Below, piece after piece: positions 27,184 to 38,043 of a DNA stretch of 64,000 nt. The position numbers were made by a program, and so were the translations under genes. Under the pieces are notes generated by a model that was not told the origin of the DNA, ran no database searches, and saw nothing but the letters and a program-made list of their open reading frames with translations. Source of the stretch: Aerococcaceae bacterium DSM 111022 (GTDB lineage: Bacteria > Bacillota > Bacilli > Lactobacillales > Aerococcaceae); contig JACBXO010000003.1 of the NCBI GenBank assembly GCA_015863195.1, positions 1 through 64,000 of the forward strand. The letters are read 5' to 3'. Every line of letters begins with the position of its first letter. Position 1 is the first letter of the stretch.

Positions 27184-27717
27184 ATGAAACCATCAAACTA
27201 CAGTAAGAACACGTCTCAAGAGGTTGTTCTAACAGCAATAGTCGCTGCCTTATATATTGTATTAACACTTGTCTTAGCACCACTCTCGTTTGGGATTGGA
27301 TTAAGAATTTCAGAAGGATTAAATTTACTGGCGCTTTATAACAAACGCCATATTTGGGCAATTACCATTGGTGTTTTCTTAGTAAATTATTTCGCTTACG
27401 GCGTCCTTGATATGATTGTAGGAAGTTTAAGTACACTGATATTCTTATATTTAGGCAGATGGATTGCTGATAAGGTAGTAGACCAGATAGCGAAGCGTCA
27501 TACACTCAGTATTGATCCGATGATTATTAAATATATCATCATCACTGTCGTATTCTCGCTATCTATGTTTACCATTGCATTGGTTGTACTATTCCTAGAT
27601 GCTGCTGCAGCATTTTGGCCAACTTATGTGAGTATGGTTTTCATTGAGCTTCTGTCAATGGGTATTGGAGGATTTATTATTTACCCGCTCTCTAAACGCA
27701 TTGACTTAACAAAATAG
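27184..27717 (+). CDS. queT: QueT-family transporter (queuosine precursor ECF S component)
   Basis: About 177 residues with five or six membrane spans. VLTAIVAALYIVLTLVLAPLSFG and RISEGLNLLALYNKRHIWAITIGVFLVNYF match QueT (COG4708-type) substrate-binding components of energy-coupling-factor transporters. It would use the shared EcfA1-EcfA2-EcfT module encoded at 57.4-59.9 kb to import a 7-deazaguanine precursor of queuosine. The start is ambiguous: ATG at 27184 is 11 bases from AGGAG, while a TTG at 27178 is at five bases; ATG is preferred by family convention. Confidence 0.82.
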   Translation: MKPSNYSKNTSQEVVLTAIVAALYIVLTLVLAPLSFGIGLRISEGLNLLALYNKRHIWAITIGVFLVNYFAYGVLDMIVGSLSTLIFLYLGRWIADKVVDQIAKRHTLSIDPMIIKYIIITVVFSLSMFTIALVVLFLDAAAAFWPTYVSMVFIELLSMGIGGFIIYPLSKRIDLTK

Positions 27718-27721
27718 ACAC

Positions 27722-27749
27722 AAAAAAAGACCTTCGGGTCTTTTTTTAT
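27722..27749 (+). terminator. Terminator after queT
   Basis: AAAAAAAGACC pairs with GGTCTTTTTTT around TTCG; the symmetry allows function on both strands. Confidence 0.9.
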
Positions 27750-28102
27750 TTAAGTAAAATATTTAAACTTGTTGTATCATGCTTAAAAATGACTTAAATG
27801 AGGATAATATAGCATTGTTCAATGTTTTATTGGCAAATGTAAATAGTTATATATAAGCAAAAAAATTGAGTTGGATATTGATAAATTGTACAATAAATTA
27901 AGTAATTGTTTCTATATTAGTATGTTCTTTAGTTTTATATTTATGTTTATAATACTAATCATTGTAACGAGTCATTAGTGATTATAAATGAGAAACTGTG
28001 AAATAGAAGCCGTGAGTTTAAATTTAGAGGATGCTAAAGGCGGTAATGCCATGTCTATTCATTGAGTGTGGTCGCTTGTCAAATCAATGAAAGGGAAATA
28101 AT
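27750..28102. other. AT-rich leader region of the second ferric-reductase-like gene
   Basis: No gene. A TATAAT near 27948, with TTCTTT 17 bases upstream, is the best promoter candidate and would give a leader of about 150 nt. A small GGCGGTAATGCC hairpin lies near 28040. No further signal is seen. Confidence 0.4.
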
Positions 28103-29437
28103 ATGAAAAAATATAAATGGTTCTTTCCAGGTTTATCGCTTTTCATGTTTGCGACACTATTTCTCGCGTTATTAATTGAATTCGTACCACCAAACGCAAG
28201 TGAACTGTTCTCAAATATGACAGGAATGTTTTCTTATATTATCATGCTGAATTTAGTGTTAATTGCTTCCAGGCCTAAATGGATTGAAAGAAAAATCGGT
28301 TTAACAGAGATGTACCATGTCCATGCATGGATGGCGATGGTCTTACCATTCACTCTTTTTATCCATGTATTTATCCGTTGGAGTGGCTTAGAACAAGTGC
28401 TTAGTTGGGATTTAACAATCACTTCGAAACTAGGTTATATTGGTCTCATCACCTTAATTATTGTAATGCTAACCGGTATCTTTGTTTTAAGCGATACCTT
28501 TATCAAAAAATCGAAAAAGCTAATGGAATTAAAAAACAAATATTTAAAACGCAATACTCACTTATGGTTGCACCGTCTGTCAATCGTTTCAGTGATTGCT
28601 ATCTTATTCCATGTCTATACAGTGCCTTATGCACAAGGAAATCTGCCTTATCATATTCTAGTGACTACTTATACAGTAATTTCATTGGGATGGTACTTCA
28701 TTTATAAAATAAAACTAGGTCGACTTCCTAAATATGAAATTGTCCGCCATGAACAGCCAGCGCCTAATATCCATGAAATTGAAATGAAAACAAATGGTTT
28801 TGACCGCTTGGATTATCAAGCAGGACAATATGGCTTCTTCAGATTTGTCGATTCAGCCGTTACTAGCGAAGCACATCCATTTTCTTTCTCAAGCGCACCA
28901 CTATCTAATGACTCAACCGTTACGATAATGGTTCAAGAAGACGGAGACTTCACTGGTAATCTAGATCAAATAAAACCAGGTGACCGAGTTACTATCGAAG
29001 GTCCATATGGCAACTTCTATCCAGAAACAGTCGAAAACTCAAATCACCCATTGGTATTACTTTCAGGAGGAATTGGAGTTACACCGAATCTAAGCGTCTT
29101 AAGAGAAGAGATAGCCAAAGATTCAAACCGACGTATCGCCTTTGTCTGGGGCTTAGGATCAAAAGAAAACCTCATGTATCACGAGGAATTCCAAAAGTTA
29201 GCAAAACAATACCCAAACTTCTCGTATCACATCATCTTCAGTGAAGAAGAAGTAGCAGGCTTCCCTCACGGCTTCATTGATAATGAATTTATTCAAAATG
29301 AAGGGCTCGAAGAATTATACGAAACAGCCACCTGGCATGTCTGTGGCCCACCCCCAATGCTCGAAGCAGCCAAAGGACTTCTAAACGAAAATAACGTCAA
29401 AGAAGACCAAGCTTATATTGAAGAATTTGCCTTCTAA
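28103..29437 (+). CDS. Ferric-reductase-like transmembrane flavoprotein, copy 2
   Basis: 444 residues, collinear with the protein at 19343-20674 and strongly similar throughout: HAWMAMVLPFTLFIHV and LWLHRLSIVSVIAILFHVY carry the putative haem histidines, SEAHPFSFSSAP the FAD site, GPYGNFYPETVENSNHP, LLSGGIGVTPNLSVLREE the nucleotide site and WHVCGPPPM the C-terminal motif. Both end in EEFAF. Two copies about 8 kb apart suggest a duplication with divergence in use. GAAAGGG precedes the ATG. Confidence 0.85.
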   Translation: MKKYKWFFPGLSLFMFATLFLALLIEFVPPNASELFSNMTGMFSYIIMLNLVLIASRPKWIERKIGLTEMYHVHAWMAMVLPFTLFIHVFIRWSGLEQVLSWDLTITSKLGYIGLITLIIVMLTGIFVLSDTFIKKSKKLMELKNKYLKRNTHLWLHRLSIVSVIAILFHVYTVPYAQGNLPYHILVTTYTVISLGWYFIYKIKLGRLPKYEIVRHEQPAPNIHEIEMKTNGFDRLDYQAGQYGFFRFVDSAVTSEAHPFSFSSAPLSNDSTVTIMVQEDGDFTGNLDQIKPGDRVTIEGPYGNFYPETVENSNHPLVLLSGGIGVTPNLSVLREEIAKDSNRRIAFVWGLGSKENLMYHEEFQKLAKQYPNFSYHIIFSEEEVAGFPHGFIDNEFIQNEGLEELYETATWHVCGPPPMLEAAKGLLNENNVKEDQAYIEEFAF

Positions 29438-29444
29438 AAAATTT

Positions 29445-29467
29445 AAAGACCTTCGGGTCTTTTTTCT
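29445..29467 (+). terminator. Terminator after ferric-reductase-like copy 2
   Basis: AAAGACC pairs with GGTCTTT around TTCG, followed by T-rich sequence; it is nearly the same hairpin as after queT. Confidence 0.85.
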
Positions 29468-29818
29468 TTGAAAATAGGGCATATGGAAAAAAGATACACT
29501 AGAAATTAAAGTTTTTCGATCAATATTAAACACTTCCAAGCTACATATTCGCACCGATTATGCCATGAAAACGTATTATATAGAAGAAAGCGAATTTATA
29601 AACCGAAACCCTTGATTGTAAGAAATGATAGGTGTATTATGTTAAAAGAATTTTCGACCAAACGAATCTTAAAACTGAAAAATGCATATATAATAGAAGA
29701 AACAAAAAAAATAACCACTAAAAAATGCATATATAATAGAAGAAACAGAGAAAAGTGTGAATGTATAAAATTCTCATCAAACTCTTAACAAGAAAAACGG
29801 AAAAAGTTTTAAAAAAGC
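29468..29818. repeat. AT-rich spacer with a 27-bp direct repeat
   Basis: AAAAATGCATATATAATAGA plus seven further bases occurs at 29678-29704 and again, identical, at 29721-29747 (period 43). A degenerate third copy lies near 29570 (TATTATATAGAAGAAA). Each contains a TATAAT, so these could be duplicated -10 regions ahead of the S10 operon. No gene is seen. Confidence 0.6.
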
Positions 29819-29847
29819 TTGCAAGTTCCACACTTCTTCAGTATAAT
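29819..29847 (+). promoter_or_regulatory. Promoter of the S10 ribosomal operon
   Basis: TTGCAA and TATAAT with a 17-base spacer, giving a leader of about 190 nt before rpsJ. Confidence 0.8.
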
Positions 29848-29853
29848 AGTCGT

Positions 29854-30044
29854 TGTGTCATCAGTAGAAATTCTTTTTCCAGTATACACACCGTAATCGA
29901 AATGACTTCCAAAGGGGGTTAAAAACGATTCGCGGAGCGATGAAGCGAGAGGTTGCGACACGCCAGGCGGAGTTGCCAATGCCGGCGGTTGGTTTTTCTT
30001 GTGGAGCAAGTCATAAATATAATTTAGACGAGGGAGGAACAAAA
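29854..30044 (+). promoter_or_regulatory. Leader of the S10 operon, probably structured
   Basis: A GC-richer leader including GAGAGGTTGCGACACGCC (near 29948), a block that, from memory, is also found ahead of rpsJ in other Lactobacillales. GCCAATGCCGGC and flanking bases can form hairpins. The leader stays open in frame with rpsJ from 29940, but no Shine-Dalgarno precedes that ATG. It could be an autoregulatory r-protein site or attenuator; the ligand is not known to me. Confidence 0.5.
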
Positions 30045-30353
30045 ATGGCAAATCAAAAAATTCGTATTCGCTTAAAAGCATATGAGCACCGCGCTTTAGA
30101 TGTTTCAGCGAACAAAATCGTAGAATCAGCAGCAAGAACAGGAGCAACAACAGTTGGACCAATTCCATTACCAACGGAACGTTCATTATATACAGTTATC
30201 CGTTCACCGCACGTTTACAAAGATTCTCGTGAACAATTCGAAATGCGCACACACAAACGTTTAATCGATATCGTTAATCCAACAGCTAAAACAGTTGATG
30301 CATTAATGAAATTAGATTTACCAAGTGGTGTTGACGTCGAAATCAAATTATAA
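30045..30353 (+). CDS. rpsJ: 30S ribosomal protein S10
   Basis: 102 residues, standard. S10 belongs to the 30S head and also acts in NusB-dependent antitermination. [14 protein letters not shown] and [41 protein letters not shown] (its long loop) are intact. The frame extends upstream, but GAGGGAGG sits before the ATG at 30045. First gene of the S10-spc-alpha cluster. Confidence 0.98.
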   Translation: MANQKIRIRLKAYEHRALDVSANKIVESAARTGATTVGPIPLPTERSLYTVIRSPHVYKDSREQFEMRTHKRLIDIVNPTAKTVDALMKLDLPSGVDVEIKL

Positions 30354-30380
30354 AATTAAAATTAAACAGGAGGTGTACTC

Positions 30381-31019
30381 ATGACCAAAGGAATCTTAGG
30401 AACAAAAGTCGGTATGACGCAATTCTTCATGGAAAACGGTGAATTAGTACCAGTAACAGTTATCCAAGCAGAACCAAACGTTGTTTTACAAGTGAAAACA
30501 AATGAAACTGATGGATACGAAGCTATCCAAGTTGGATTTGACTCAAAACGTGAAGTATTAGCAAACAAACCGCACAAAGGTCATGTAGCAAAAGCAAATG
30601 CTACTCCTAAGCGCTTCATTCGAGAGTTTCGTAATGTTGAGCTAGGAGAATATGAAGTAGGGCAAGAAATCACAGTAGAAACTTTCGAAGTTGGTGACAT
30701 CGTCGATGTGACGGGTACATCAAAAGGTAAAGGATTCCAAGGCGTTATCAAGCGTCATGGACAAGCTCGTGGTCCTATGAGTCACGGTTCTCGTTTCCAC
30801 CGTCGCCCAGGTGCGATGGCAATGGCGGCTTACCCTGGACGTGTGCTAAAAGGTAAAAAATTAGCAGGTCAAATGGGTGGCGACAAAGTAACGGTTCAAA
30901 ACTTAGAAATCGTTGCAGTAAACGCAGAAGACAATGTAATTTTAGTAAAAGGTAATGTACCTGGATCTAAAAAATCAATGGTTGAAATTAAATCAGCTGT
31001 TAAAAATAACAAAGCATAA
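30381..31019 (+). CDS. rplC: 50S ribosomal protein L3
   Basis: 212 residues. L3 starts 50S assembly and reaches the peptidyl-transferase centre. [14 protein letters not shown] at the N-terminus and the [25 protein letters not shown] loop are diagnostic. Preceded by AGGAGGTG, 27 bases after rpsJ. Confidence 0.98.
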   Translation: MTKGILGTKVGMTQFFMENGELVPVTVIQAEPNVVLQVKTNETDGYEAIQVGFDSKREVLANKPHKGHVAKANATPKRFIREFRNVELGEYEVGQEITVETFEVGDIVDVTGTSKGKGFQGVIKRHGQARGPMSHGSRFHRRPGAMAMAAYPGRVLKGKKLAGQMGGDKVTVQNLEIVAVNAEDNVILVKGNVPGSKKSMVEIKSAVKNNKA

Positions 31020-31042
31020 TTTGCGAGAGGAGGAAGTTAAGA

Positions 31043-31666
31043 ATGCCTAAAACAATTTTATTTAAACAAGACGGTTCACAAGCAGGTGAAATCGAATTAA
31101 ATGAAACTATTTTCGGAGTAGAGCCAAATGAAGCTTTAATCTTCGAAGCAATCGTTATGTCACGTGCGTCATTACGCCAAGGAACACACGCTGTTAAAAA
31201 CAGATCAGAAGTTCGCGGTGGAGGACGTAAACCTTGGAGACAAAAAGGAACTGGTCGTGCTCGTCAAGGATCAATCCGTTCACCACAATGGGTTGGCGGG
31301 GGAGTAGTCTTCGGACCAACACCACGTTCATACGGATTCAAAATGCCAAGAAAACAACGTCGTTTAGCAATCAACTCAGCTTTATCTCAAAAAGCAGCAG
31401 CTGACGAAATCGTTGTAATCGAATCATTACAATTCGACACTCCAAAAACAAAAGAATTCAAAACAGTTTTAGAAAACTTAAGTATTGATCAAAAAGTATT
31501 AGTTGTCCTAGAAGGAGCAAACAACAATGCTTACTTATCAGCTCGTAATCTTCCAAATGTCAAAGTTATCGATGACCAAAACATCAATATCTTAGACGTA
31601 GTAAATTACGACAAAGTGATCATCACTAAAGATGCTTTATCAACAGTAGAGGAGGCATTAGCATAA
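31043..31666 (+). CDS. rplD: 50S ribosomal protein L4
   Basis: 207 residues. L4 lines the exit tunnel; [19 protein letters not shown] (residues about 60-80) is the tunnel loop whose mutations give macrolide resistance in other species, and it looks wild type. In some bacteria L4 also represses this operon. It overlaps rplW by one base (TAATG). Confidence 0.97.
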   Translation: MPKTILFKQDGSQAGEIELNETIFGVEPNEALIFEAIVMSRASLRQGTHAVKNRSEVRGGGRKPWRQKGTGRARQGSIRSPQWVGGGVVFGPTPRSYGFKMPRKQRRLAINSALSQKAAADEIVVIESLQFDTPKTKEFKTVLENLSIDQKVLVVLEGANNNAYLSARNLPNVKVIDDQNINILDVVNYDKVIITKDALSTVEEALA

Positions 31667-31965
31667 TGGAATTTTCAGAAGTTATCTTACGTCCAGTAAT
31701 CACTGAGCAATCTATGTTAGCTATCGATGAGAAAAAATATACTTTTGAAGTAGCTCGTGATGCTAATAAAAACTTAATCAAACAAGCTGTTGAAGCAATG
31801 TTTGACGGAGTTGAAGTTGCCAAAGTAAACACTGTTAATGTTAAAGGTAAGAAAAAACGTATGGGACGTTATGAAGGATTCACTCGTCAATACAAAAAAG
31901 CCGTAATTACATTAACTGAAAACTCAAAAGACATCGAATTATTCGGTTCGCAAGACGACGAATAA
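31666..31965 (+). CDS. rplW: 50S ribosomal protein L23
   Basis: 99 residues. L23 sits at the tunnel exit and docks SRP and trigger factor. [12 protein letters not shown] at the N-terminus and [31 protein letters not shown] are typical. Starts on the last base of the rplD stop. Confidence 0.97.
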   Translation: MEFSEVILRPVITEQSMLAIDEKKYTFEVARDANKNLIKQAVEAMFDGVEVAKVNTVNVKGKKKRMGRYEGFTRQYKKAVITLTENSKDIELFGSQDDE

Positions 31966-31996
31966 TACTAAATTAATATAGTAGGAGGGAAAACAC

Positions 31997-32827
31997 GTGG
32001 CGATTAAACATTACAAAGCGACTACTAACGGTCGTCGTAATATGACAGGTTACGATTTCTCAGAAATCACAACAAACAAACCTGAAAAAAGCTTATTAGA
32101 ATCTAAAAAGCAAAAAGCAGGTCGTAACAGCCAAGGTAAAATCACAGTTCGTCACCACGGTGGTGGTAACAAACGTGCTTACCGTAAAATTGACTTTAAG
32201 CGTAATTTAGATGGTGTTGTAGGTACAGTAGCAACAATCGAGTACGATCCAAACCGTACAGCGAACATTGCATTAGTACACTACGAAAATGGTGTTAAAA
32301 CTTACATCATCGCACCTCGTGGCTTAAAAGTTGGTCAAAAAATTGAAAATGGTTCAAATGCAGATATCCGTGTAGGTAACGCATTACCATTAGCAGACAT
32401 TCCAGAAGGTACTTTAATCCACAACATCGAATTAAAACCTGGTAAAGGTGCTCAATTAGTTCGTTCAGCTGGAACAAGTGCTCAAGTACTTGGACACGAA
32501 GGTAAATATACATTAGTACGTTTAGCTTCAGGTGAAGTACGTATGATCTTATCAACTTGCCGTGCTACAATCGGTACTGTAGGTAATGAACAACACGAAT
32601 TAATTACAATTGGTAAAGCAGGTCGTTCTCGTTGGTTATCTAAACGTCCAACAGTTCGTGGATCTGTAATGAACCCTAACGATCACCCACACGGTGGTGG
32701 TGAAGGTCGCGCTCCAATCGGTCGTCCAAGTCCAATGACACCTTGGGGTAAAAAAGCTCGTGGAATTAAAACACGTAATGCTAAGAAAGACTCTAGCAAG
32801 TTAATTATTCGTGGTCGTAAAAAATAA
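31997..32827 (+). CDS. rplB: 50S ribosomal protein L2
   Basis: 276 residues. L2 is essential for subunit association and peptidyl transfer. [22 protein letters not shown] and the C-terminal [19 protein letters not shown], with the functionally important histidine, are intact. GTAGGAGGG precedes the ATG. Confidence 0.98.
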   Translation: MAIKHYKATTNGRRNMTGYDFSEITTNKPEKSLLESKKQKAGRNSQGKITVRHHGGGNKRAYRKIDFKRNLDGVVGTVATIEYDPNRTANIALVHYENGVKTYIIAPRGLKVGQKIENGSNADIRVGNALPLADIPEGTLIHNIELKPGKGAQLVRSAGTSAQVLGHEGKYTLVRLASGEVRMILSTCRATIGTVGNEQHELITIGKAGRSRWLSKRPTVRGSVMNPNDHPHGGGEGRAPIGRPSPMTPWGKKARGIKTRNAKKDSSKLIIRGRKK

Positions 32828-32866
32828 CAAATAACCAGTAAAGCATAACGAAGGGAGGCTACAACC

Positions 32867-33148
32867 TTGAGTCGTAGTTTGAAAAAAGGGCCTTTTGTCG
32901 ATGACCATTTAATGAAAAAGGTACAAGAACAATCGGATGCCCCTAAAAAGCAAGTAATTAAAACTTGGTCACGCCGTTCAACAATCTTCCCGAACTTTAT
33001 CGGGTTAACAATTGCAGTATATGATGGACGTAAACACGTTCCAGTATACATCCAAGAAGATATGGTAGGTCACAAATTAGGTGAATTCGTACCTACTCGT
33101 ACATACAAAGGTCACTCAGCAGATGACCGTAAAACAGCTAAACGCTAA
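32867..33148 (+). CDS. rpsS: 30S ribosomal protein S19
   Basis: 93 residues. S19 binds 16S rRNA in the 30S head with S13. [18 protein letters not shown] and [23 protein letters not shown] are canonical. The start is TTG, eight bases after GGGAGG; no ATG fits the conserved N-terminus. Confidence 0.96.
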   Translation: MSRSLKKGPFVDDHLMKKVQEQSDAPKKQVIKTWSRRSTIFPNFIGLTIAVYDGRKHVPVYIQEDMVGHKLGEFVPTRTYKGHSADDRKTAKR

Positions 33149-33164
33149 TAAGGAGGGTATTTAG

Positions 33165-33521
33165 ATGACAGAACAAATCACATCAGCAAAAGCAACAGCT
33201 AATACAGTTCGTATCGCCCCTCGTAAGGTGCGTTTAGTTGCGGACTTAATCCGTGGCAAGCAAGTTGGTGAAGCAATTTCAATCTTGAAATTCACACCAA
33301 AAGCTGGTTCACCAGTTGTTGAAAAAGTATTAATGTCAGCTATCGCAAACGCTGAACATAACTTTGACTTAGACTTAGAAAACTTATACGTTGCTGAAGC
33401 ATATGTTAACGAAGGACCAACTCTAAAACGTTACCGTCCACGTGCACAAGGCTCTGCTTCACCAATTAACAAGCGTACAAGTCATATCACAATCGTAGTA
33501 AAAGAAAAAGAGGAGGCTTAA
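33165..33521 (+). CDS. rplV: 50S ribosomal protein L22
   Basis: 118 residues. L22's beta-hairpin lines the tunnel; [18 protein letters not shown] and [20 protein letters not shown] are complete, without the deletions linked to macrolide resistance. Followed after one base by rpsC. Confidence 0.97.
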   Translation: MTEQITSAKATANTVRIAPRKVRLVADLIRGKQVGEAISILKFTPKAGSPVVEKVLMSAIANAEHNFDLDLENLYVAEAYVNEGPTLKRYRPRAQGSASPINKRTSHITIVVKEKEEA

Positions 33522-33522
33522 T

Positions 33523-34194
33523 ATGGGTCAAAAAGTACATCCAATTGGAATGCGTGTTGGCGTTATCCGTGATTGGGATGCTAAATGGTATTCTGATAAA
33601 AACTATGCAGAGTTCTTACACGAAGACTTACAAGTTCGTGATCATATTAACACTAAACTTTCTGACGCCTCTATTTCATCAATTCAAATCGAGCGTGCAG
33701 CTAACCGCGTAATCGTATCAATTCATACTGCTAAACCAGGTATGGTAATTGGTAAAGGTGGTTCAGAAGTTGACGCTTTACGTGCTGAATTAAACAAATT
33801 AACAGGCAAGAAAGTACACATCAACATCGTTGAAATTAAAGAAGCAAACTTAGATGCAAAATTAGTTGCAGAAGATATTGCTAACCAATTAGAAAACCGT
33901 GTTGCATTCCGTCGTGCACAAAAACAAGCTATTCAACGTGCAATGCGCGCTGGAGCACAAGGGATCAAAACACAAGTATCAGGTCGTTTAAATGGTGCGG
34001 ATATGGCTCGTACTGAACACTATTCAGAAGGAACTGTTCCATTGCATACATTAAGATCAGATATCGATTATCACTGGGCAGAAGCAATGACTCAATATGG
34101 TAAAATGGGCGTTAAAGTCTGGATTTGCCGTGGCGAAATCTTACCAGGAGAAAACAATCTTAAAGTTAACAATCCAGCGAAGGGAGGGAAATAA
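33523..34194 (+). CDS. rpsC: 30S ribosomal protein S3
   Basis: 223 residues. S3 is at the mRNA entrance. [23 protein letters not shown] at the start, a KH domain with [13 protein letters not shown] near residue 80, and [12 protein letters not shown] near the end. GAGGAGG precedes ATG. Confidence 0.97.
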   Translation: MGQKVHPIGMRVGVIRDWDAKWYSDKNYAEFLHEDLQVRDHINTKLSDASISSIQIERAANRVIVSIHTAKPGMVIGKGGSEVDALRAELNKLTGKKVHINIVEIKEANLDAKLVAEDIANQLENRVAFRRAQKQAIQRAMRAGAQGIKTQVSGRLNGADMARTEHYSEGTVPLHTLRSDIDYHWAEAMTQYGKMGVKVWICRGEILPGENNLKVNNPAKGGK

Positions 34195-34197
34195 TCA

Positions 34198-34632
34198 ATG
34201 TTAGTACCAAAACGTGTAAAACACCGTCGTGAGTTCCGTGGAAAAATGCGCGGAGAAGCTAAAGGTGGAAAAACAGTTGATTTCGGTTCTTATGGTTTAA
34301 GAGCGGTTGAATCAAAATGGATTACAAACCGTCAAATCGAAGCAGCTCGTATCGCAATGACTCGTTACATGAAACGTGGTGGGAAAGTATGGATTAAAAT
34401 CTTCCCTCATAAATCATATACATCTAAACCAATCGGAGTTCGTATGGGTTCTGGTAAAGGGGCACCTGAAGGATGGGTTGCACAAGTTAAACGTGGTAAA
34501 ATTATGTTTGAAATCGACGGCGTTCCAGAAGAAGTCGCTCGTGAAGCATTCCGCTTAGCATCTCATAAATTACCAATCAAAACTAAATTCGTAAAACGTG
34601 AAGAATATGGTGGTGAATCGAATGCAAATTAA
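34198..34632 (+). CDS. rplP: 50S ribosomal protein L16
   Basis: 144 residues. L16 helps place A-site t[27 protein letters not shown] and [20 protein letters not shown] are diagnostic. AAGGGAGGG precedes it, and its end overlaps rpmC by 11 bases. Confidence 0.97.
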   Translation: MLVPKRVKHRREFRGKMRGEAKGGKTVDFGSYGLRAVESKWITNRQIEAARIAMTRYMKRGGKVWIKIFPHKSYTSKPIGVRMGSGKGAPEGWVAQVKRGKIMFEIDGVPEEVAREAFRLASHKLPIKTKFVKREEYGGESNAN

Positions 34633-34819
34633 TGAAATCAGAGAATTATCTACTCAAGAAATGGTAGAAAAAGAACAAGAATTCAAAAAAGAACTATTCA
34701 ACCTTCGATTCCAATTAGCTACTGGTCAATTAGAGAACACTGCTCAATTAAAGTATGTTCGTAAAACCATTGCACGTATCAAAACAGTATTACGTGAACA
34801 AGAACTAGCTAGTAAATAA
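34622..34819 (+). CDS. rpmC: 50S ribosomal protein L29
   Basis: 65 residues. L29 lies next to L23 at the tunnel exit. [21 protein letters not shown] begins as expected for L29; the frame is open from 34598, but the conserved N-terminus sets the start at 34622, overlapping rpl[14 protein letters not shown] is the usual C-terminal helix. Confidence 0.93.
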   Translation: MQINEIRELSTQEMVEKEQEFKKELFNLRFQLATGQLENTAQLKYVRKTIARIKTVLREQELASK

Positions 34820-34839
34820 GGTATAAGGAGGCAAACTAA

Positions 34840-35106
34840 ATGAGTACAGAACGTAACCAACGTAAAGTATACCAAGGACGTGTTGTATCAGCTAAAAACG
34901 ATAAAACTATTACAGTTGTCGTAGATACATTAAAAACACACAAAAAAGTCGGTAAAAAAATCAAATACTCTAAAAAGTATACAGCACATGATGAAAACAA
35001 CAGTGCTAAAGAAAACGACATCGTGCGCATTATGGAAACTCGTCCATTATCTAAGACGAAACGCTTCCGTTTAGTAGACATTGTCGAAGAATCTGTCATT
35101 ATTTAA
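34840..35106 (+). CDS. rpsQ: 30S ribosomal protein S17
   Basis: 88 residues. S17 is a primary 16S rRNA binder. [22 protein letters not shown] and [21 protein letters not shown] match the family. ATAAGGAGG precedes the ATG. Confidence 0.97.
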   Translation: MSTERNQRKVYQGRVVSAKNDKTITVVVDTLKTHKKVGKKIKYSKKYTAHDENNSAKENDIVRIMETRPLSKTKRFRLVDIVEESVII

Positions 35107-35109
35107 TGA

Positions 35110-35511
<402 letters not shown>

Positions 35512-35538
35512 TTAATTAACGAAGGAGGAACAAAGATT

Positions 35539-35844
35539 ATGCGTATTAAATCTGGCGATACAGTAGTAATTACTGCTGGTAAAGATAAAGGCAAACAAGG
35601 AACAGTCCTACAAACTTTACCAAAACAAGATAAATTAATCGTAGAAGGCATTAACATTGCCAAAAAACATCAAAAACCAACGCAAATGTCAACTGGTGGA
35701 ATCGAAGAAATCGAAATGCCATTACACATTTCAAATGTAGCATTAGTTGATCCATCAACTGGTGAAGCTACAAAAGTTGGTTACCGTTTTGAAGATGGTA
35801 AAAAAGTTCGCTTTGCGAAAAAATCAAACGAAACACTTAACTAA
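35539..35844 (+). CDS. rplX: 50S ribosomal protein L24
   Basis: 101 residues. L24 is an assembly initiator with a KOW motif: [24 protein letters not shown]. The C-terminal [17 protein letters not shown] is typical. GAAGGAGG precedes ATG. Confidence 0.97.
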   Translation: MRIKSGDTVVITAGKDKGKQGTVLQTLPKQDKLIVEGINIAKKHQKPTQMSTGGIEEIEMPLHISNVALVDPSTGEATKVGYRFEDGKKVRFAKKSNETLN

Positions 35845-35867
35845 TCAGGGAAGGAGGATATACACAA

Positions 35868-36410
35868 ATGACAAACCGTTTAAAACAAAAATTTGTTGAT
35901 GAAGTAACACCAAGTTTAGTAGAACAATTTAACTACTCTTCAGTTATGGAAGTTCCTAAAGTAGAGAAAATCGTTGTTAACATGGGTGTTGGTGACGCAG
36001 TTGCAAACGCTAAGAACTTAGACAAAGCTGTTGATGAATTAGCATTAATTACAGGTCAAAAACCTTTAATTACTAAAGCTAAAAAATCTATCGCTGGATT
36101 CCGTTTACGTGAAGGTATGCCAATTGGTGCAAAAGTTACTTTACGTGGCGAAAGAATGTACGATTTCTTAGACAAATTAATTGCTGTATCCTTACCTCGT
36201 GTACGTGACTTCCAAGGGATTTCAAGCCGTGCATTCGATGGTCGTGGAAACTACACTTTAGGTGTTAAAGAACAATTAATTTTCCCTGAAATTAACTATG
36301 ATAATGTTGACCGCGTTCGTGGTATGGACATTGTTATCGTAACTACTGCAAATACAGACGAGGAATCTTTAGCCTTACTTAAAGGCTTAGGAATGCCGTT
36401 TAAAAAATAA
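35868..36410 (+). CDS. rplE: 50S ribosomal protein L5
   Basis: 180 residues. L5 binds 5S rRNA and touches P-site t[40 protein letters not shown] and [19 protein letters not shown] are diagnostic. Confidence 0.98.
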   Translation: MTNRLKQKFVDEVTPSLVEQFNYSSVMEVPKVEKIVVNMGVGDAVANAKNLDKAVDELALITGQKPLITKAKKSIAGFRLREGMPIGAKVTLRGERMYDFLDKLIAVSLPRVRDFQGISSRAFDGRGNYTLGVKEQLIFPEINYDNVDRVRGMDIVIVTTANTDEESLALLKGLGMPFKK

Positions 36411-36428
36411 TAAAGGAGGCGACGAAAT

Positions 36429-36614
36429 TTGGCTAAAAAATCAATGATTGAAAAGAACAAACGTCCAGCGAAATTCAGAGTACAAGAATATACACGTTGT
36501 GAGCGTTGCGGACGTCCACATTCAGTGTACCGCAAATTCAAACTTTGCCGTGTTTGCTTCCGTGAATTAGCTTATAAAGGCCAATTACCTGGCGTACGTA
36601 AAGCTAGCTGGTAA
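36429..36614 (+). CDS. rpsN: 30S ribosomal protein S14, zinc-binding type
   Basis: 61 residues, the short S14 (type Z). [20 protein letters not shown] carries the four cysteines that bind zinc. The zinc-free long paralogue used under zinc starvation is not in this window. The start is TTG after AAAGGAGG. Confidence 0.96.
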   Translation: MAKKSMIEKNKRPAKFRVQEYTRCERCGRPHSVYRKFKLCRVCFRELAYKGQLPGVRKASW

Positions 36615-36650
36615 GATTTAGAGTATAATAATAGAGGAGGTAAATACCTT

Positions 36651-37049
36651 ATGGTTATGACAGATCCAATTGCTGATTTCCTAACGCGTATTCGTAACGC
36701 AAATGCACAGTCACACGCAACTGTATCAGCACCTTCTTCAAACATGAAAGTATCAATTGCTGAAATCTTAAAAAATGAAGGTTTCATCAAAGGTTATAAA
36801 GTTGAAGAAGACAACAAACAAAATGTAATTACAATCGAATTAAAATACGGCCGTAATGACGAAAAAGTTATCACAGGTATTAAACGTATTTCAAAACCAG
36901 GGTTACGTTCATACGTAGCTGCAGATCAAGTACCAAAAGTATTAAATGGCTTAGGTATTGCGATCGTTTCAACATCAAATGGTCTAATGACAGACAAACA
37001 AGCACGTCAACAAGCTGTTGGTGGCGAAGTTGTCGCATTTGTATGGTAA
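36651..37049 (+). CDS. rpsH: 30S ribosomal protein S8
   Basis: 132 residues. S8 binds helix 21 of 16S rRNA and in E. coli represses the spc operon. [19 protein letters not shown] and [27 protein letters not shown] are canonical. ATG at 36651 follows AGAGGAGG; the second ATG at 36657 is possible. Confidence 0.97.
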   Translation: MVMTDPIADFLTRIRNANAQSHATVSAPSSNMKVSIAEILKNEGFIKGYKVEEDNKQNVITIELKYGRNDEKVITGIKRISKPGLRSYVAADQVPKVLNGLGIAIVSTSNGLMTDKQARQQAVGGEVVAFVW

Positions 37050-37078
37050 TATTTAATTAAACAAGGAGGTGTAGCTCA

Positions 37079-37615
37079 GTGAGTCGTATCGGAAATAAAG
37101 TAATCGAAATTCCTTCAGGCGTTACAGTTGAACAAAATGGTCAAACTGTTACAGTTAAAGGACCTAAAGGTGAATTAGCTCGTGAAATTTCAACAGCTAT
37201 CACTATGACACAAGAAGATAACCAAATCTCATTTACACGCCCGAATGACAACAAAACGAACCGTTCAATTCATGGAACAACTCGTTCGTTAGTTGCCAAC
37301 ATGATCGAAGGTGTAACAAACGGATTTAAAAAAGAATTACAATTAAACGGTGTTGGTTACCGTGCTCAATTACAAGGTAAAAAACTTGTCCTAAACGTTG
37401 GTTTATCACATCCAGTTGAATTTGAACCAGGTGAAGGTGTTGAAATTGAAGTACCAGCAAACACTCAAATCATCATTAACGGTATTAACAAAGAAAAAGT
37501 TGGCGAGTTAGCTGCGAACATTCGTGCTGTCCGTCCACCTGAGCCATACAAAGGTAAAGGTATTCGTTATGTGGATGAATATGTAATCCGTAAAGAAGGT
37601 AAAACAGGTAAATAA
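37079..37615 (+). CDS. rplF: 50S ribosomal protein L6
   Basis: 178 residues. L6 lies near the sarcin-ricin loop. [15 protein letters not shown] at the N-terminus and [19 protein letters not shown] near the C-terminus are diagnostic. The start is GTG, after AAGGAGGTG. Confidence 0.97.
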   Translation: MSRIGNKVIEIPSGVTVEQNGQTVTVKGPKGELAREISTAITMTQEDNQISFTRPNDNKTNRSIHGTTRSLVANMIEGVTNGFKKELQLNGVGYRAQLQGKKLVLNVGLSHPVEFEPGEGVEIEVPANTQIIINGINKEKVGELAANIRAVRPPEPYKGKGIRYVDEYVIRKEGKTGK

Positions 37616-37666
37616 TCCTGTTCTTAAAATAAATATAATAATAACAATAATAAAGAGGTGACAATT

Positions 37667-38023
37667 GTGATTTCTAAACCAGATAAAAACAAATTACGTA
37701 AGAAAAGACATCAACGTGTTAGAAACAAAATTTCTGGTACTGCCGAGTGCCCACGCTTAAACGTATTCCGTTCGAATACAAACATCTACGCTCAAGTAAT
37801 TGATGACGTAGCGGGTGTAACGCTTGTTAGTGCCTCTACATTAGATGAAGCAGTTGCTGAAGGTTCAAAAACTGAGCAAGCAGCAGCAGTTGGTAAATTA
37901 GTAGCAGAACGTGCTAAAGAAGCTAATATTGAAACAGTAGTATTCGACCGTGGTGGATATGTATATCACGGACGTGTTGAAGCGTTAGCTAACGCAGCTC
38001 GCGAAGCTGGCTTACAATTTTAA
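37667..38023 (+). CDS. rplR: 50S ribosomal protein L18
   Basis: 118 residues. L18 joins 5S rRNA to the 50S subunit. [21 protein letters not shown] and [27 protein letters not shown] are canonical. A GTG at 37658 is part of the Shine-Dalgarno AGAGGTG; the GTG at 37667, six bases on, is the likely start. Confidence 0.96.
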   Translation: MISKPDKNKLRKKRHQRVRNKISGTAECPRLNVFRSNTNIYAQVIDDVAGVTLVSASTLDEAVAEGSKTEQAAAVGKLVAERAKEANIETVVFDRGGYVYHGRVEALANAAREAGLQF

Positions 38024-38043
38024 TCGAAGGAGGAAACCGATTT

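Noticed and set aside
29940-30044. N-terminal extension of S10
   Set aside because: The leader is open in frame, but S10 is well conserved in length and a strong ribosome site lies before the ATG at 30045.
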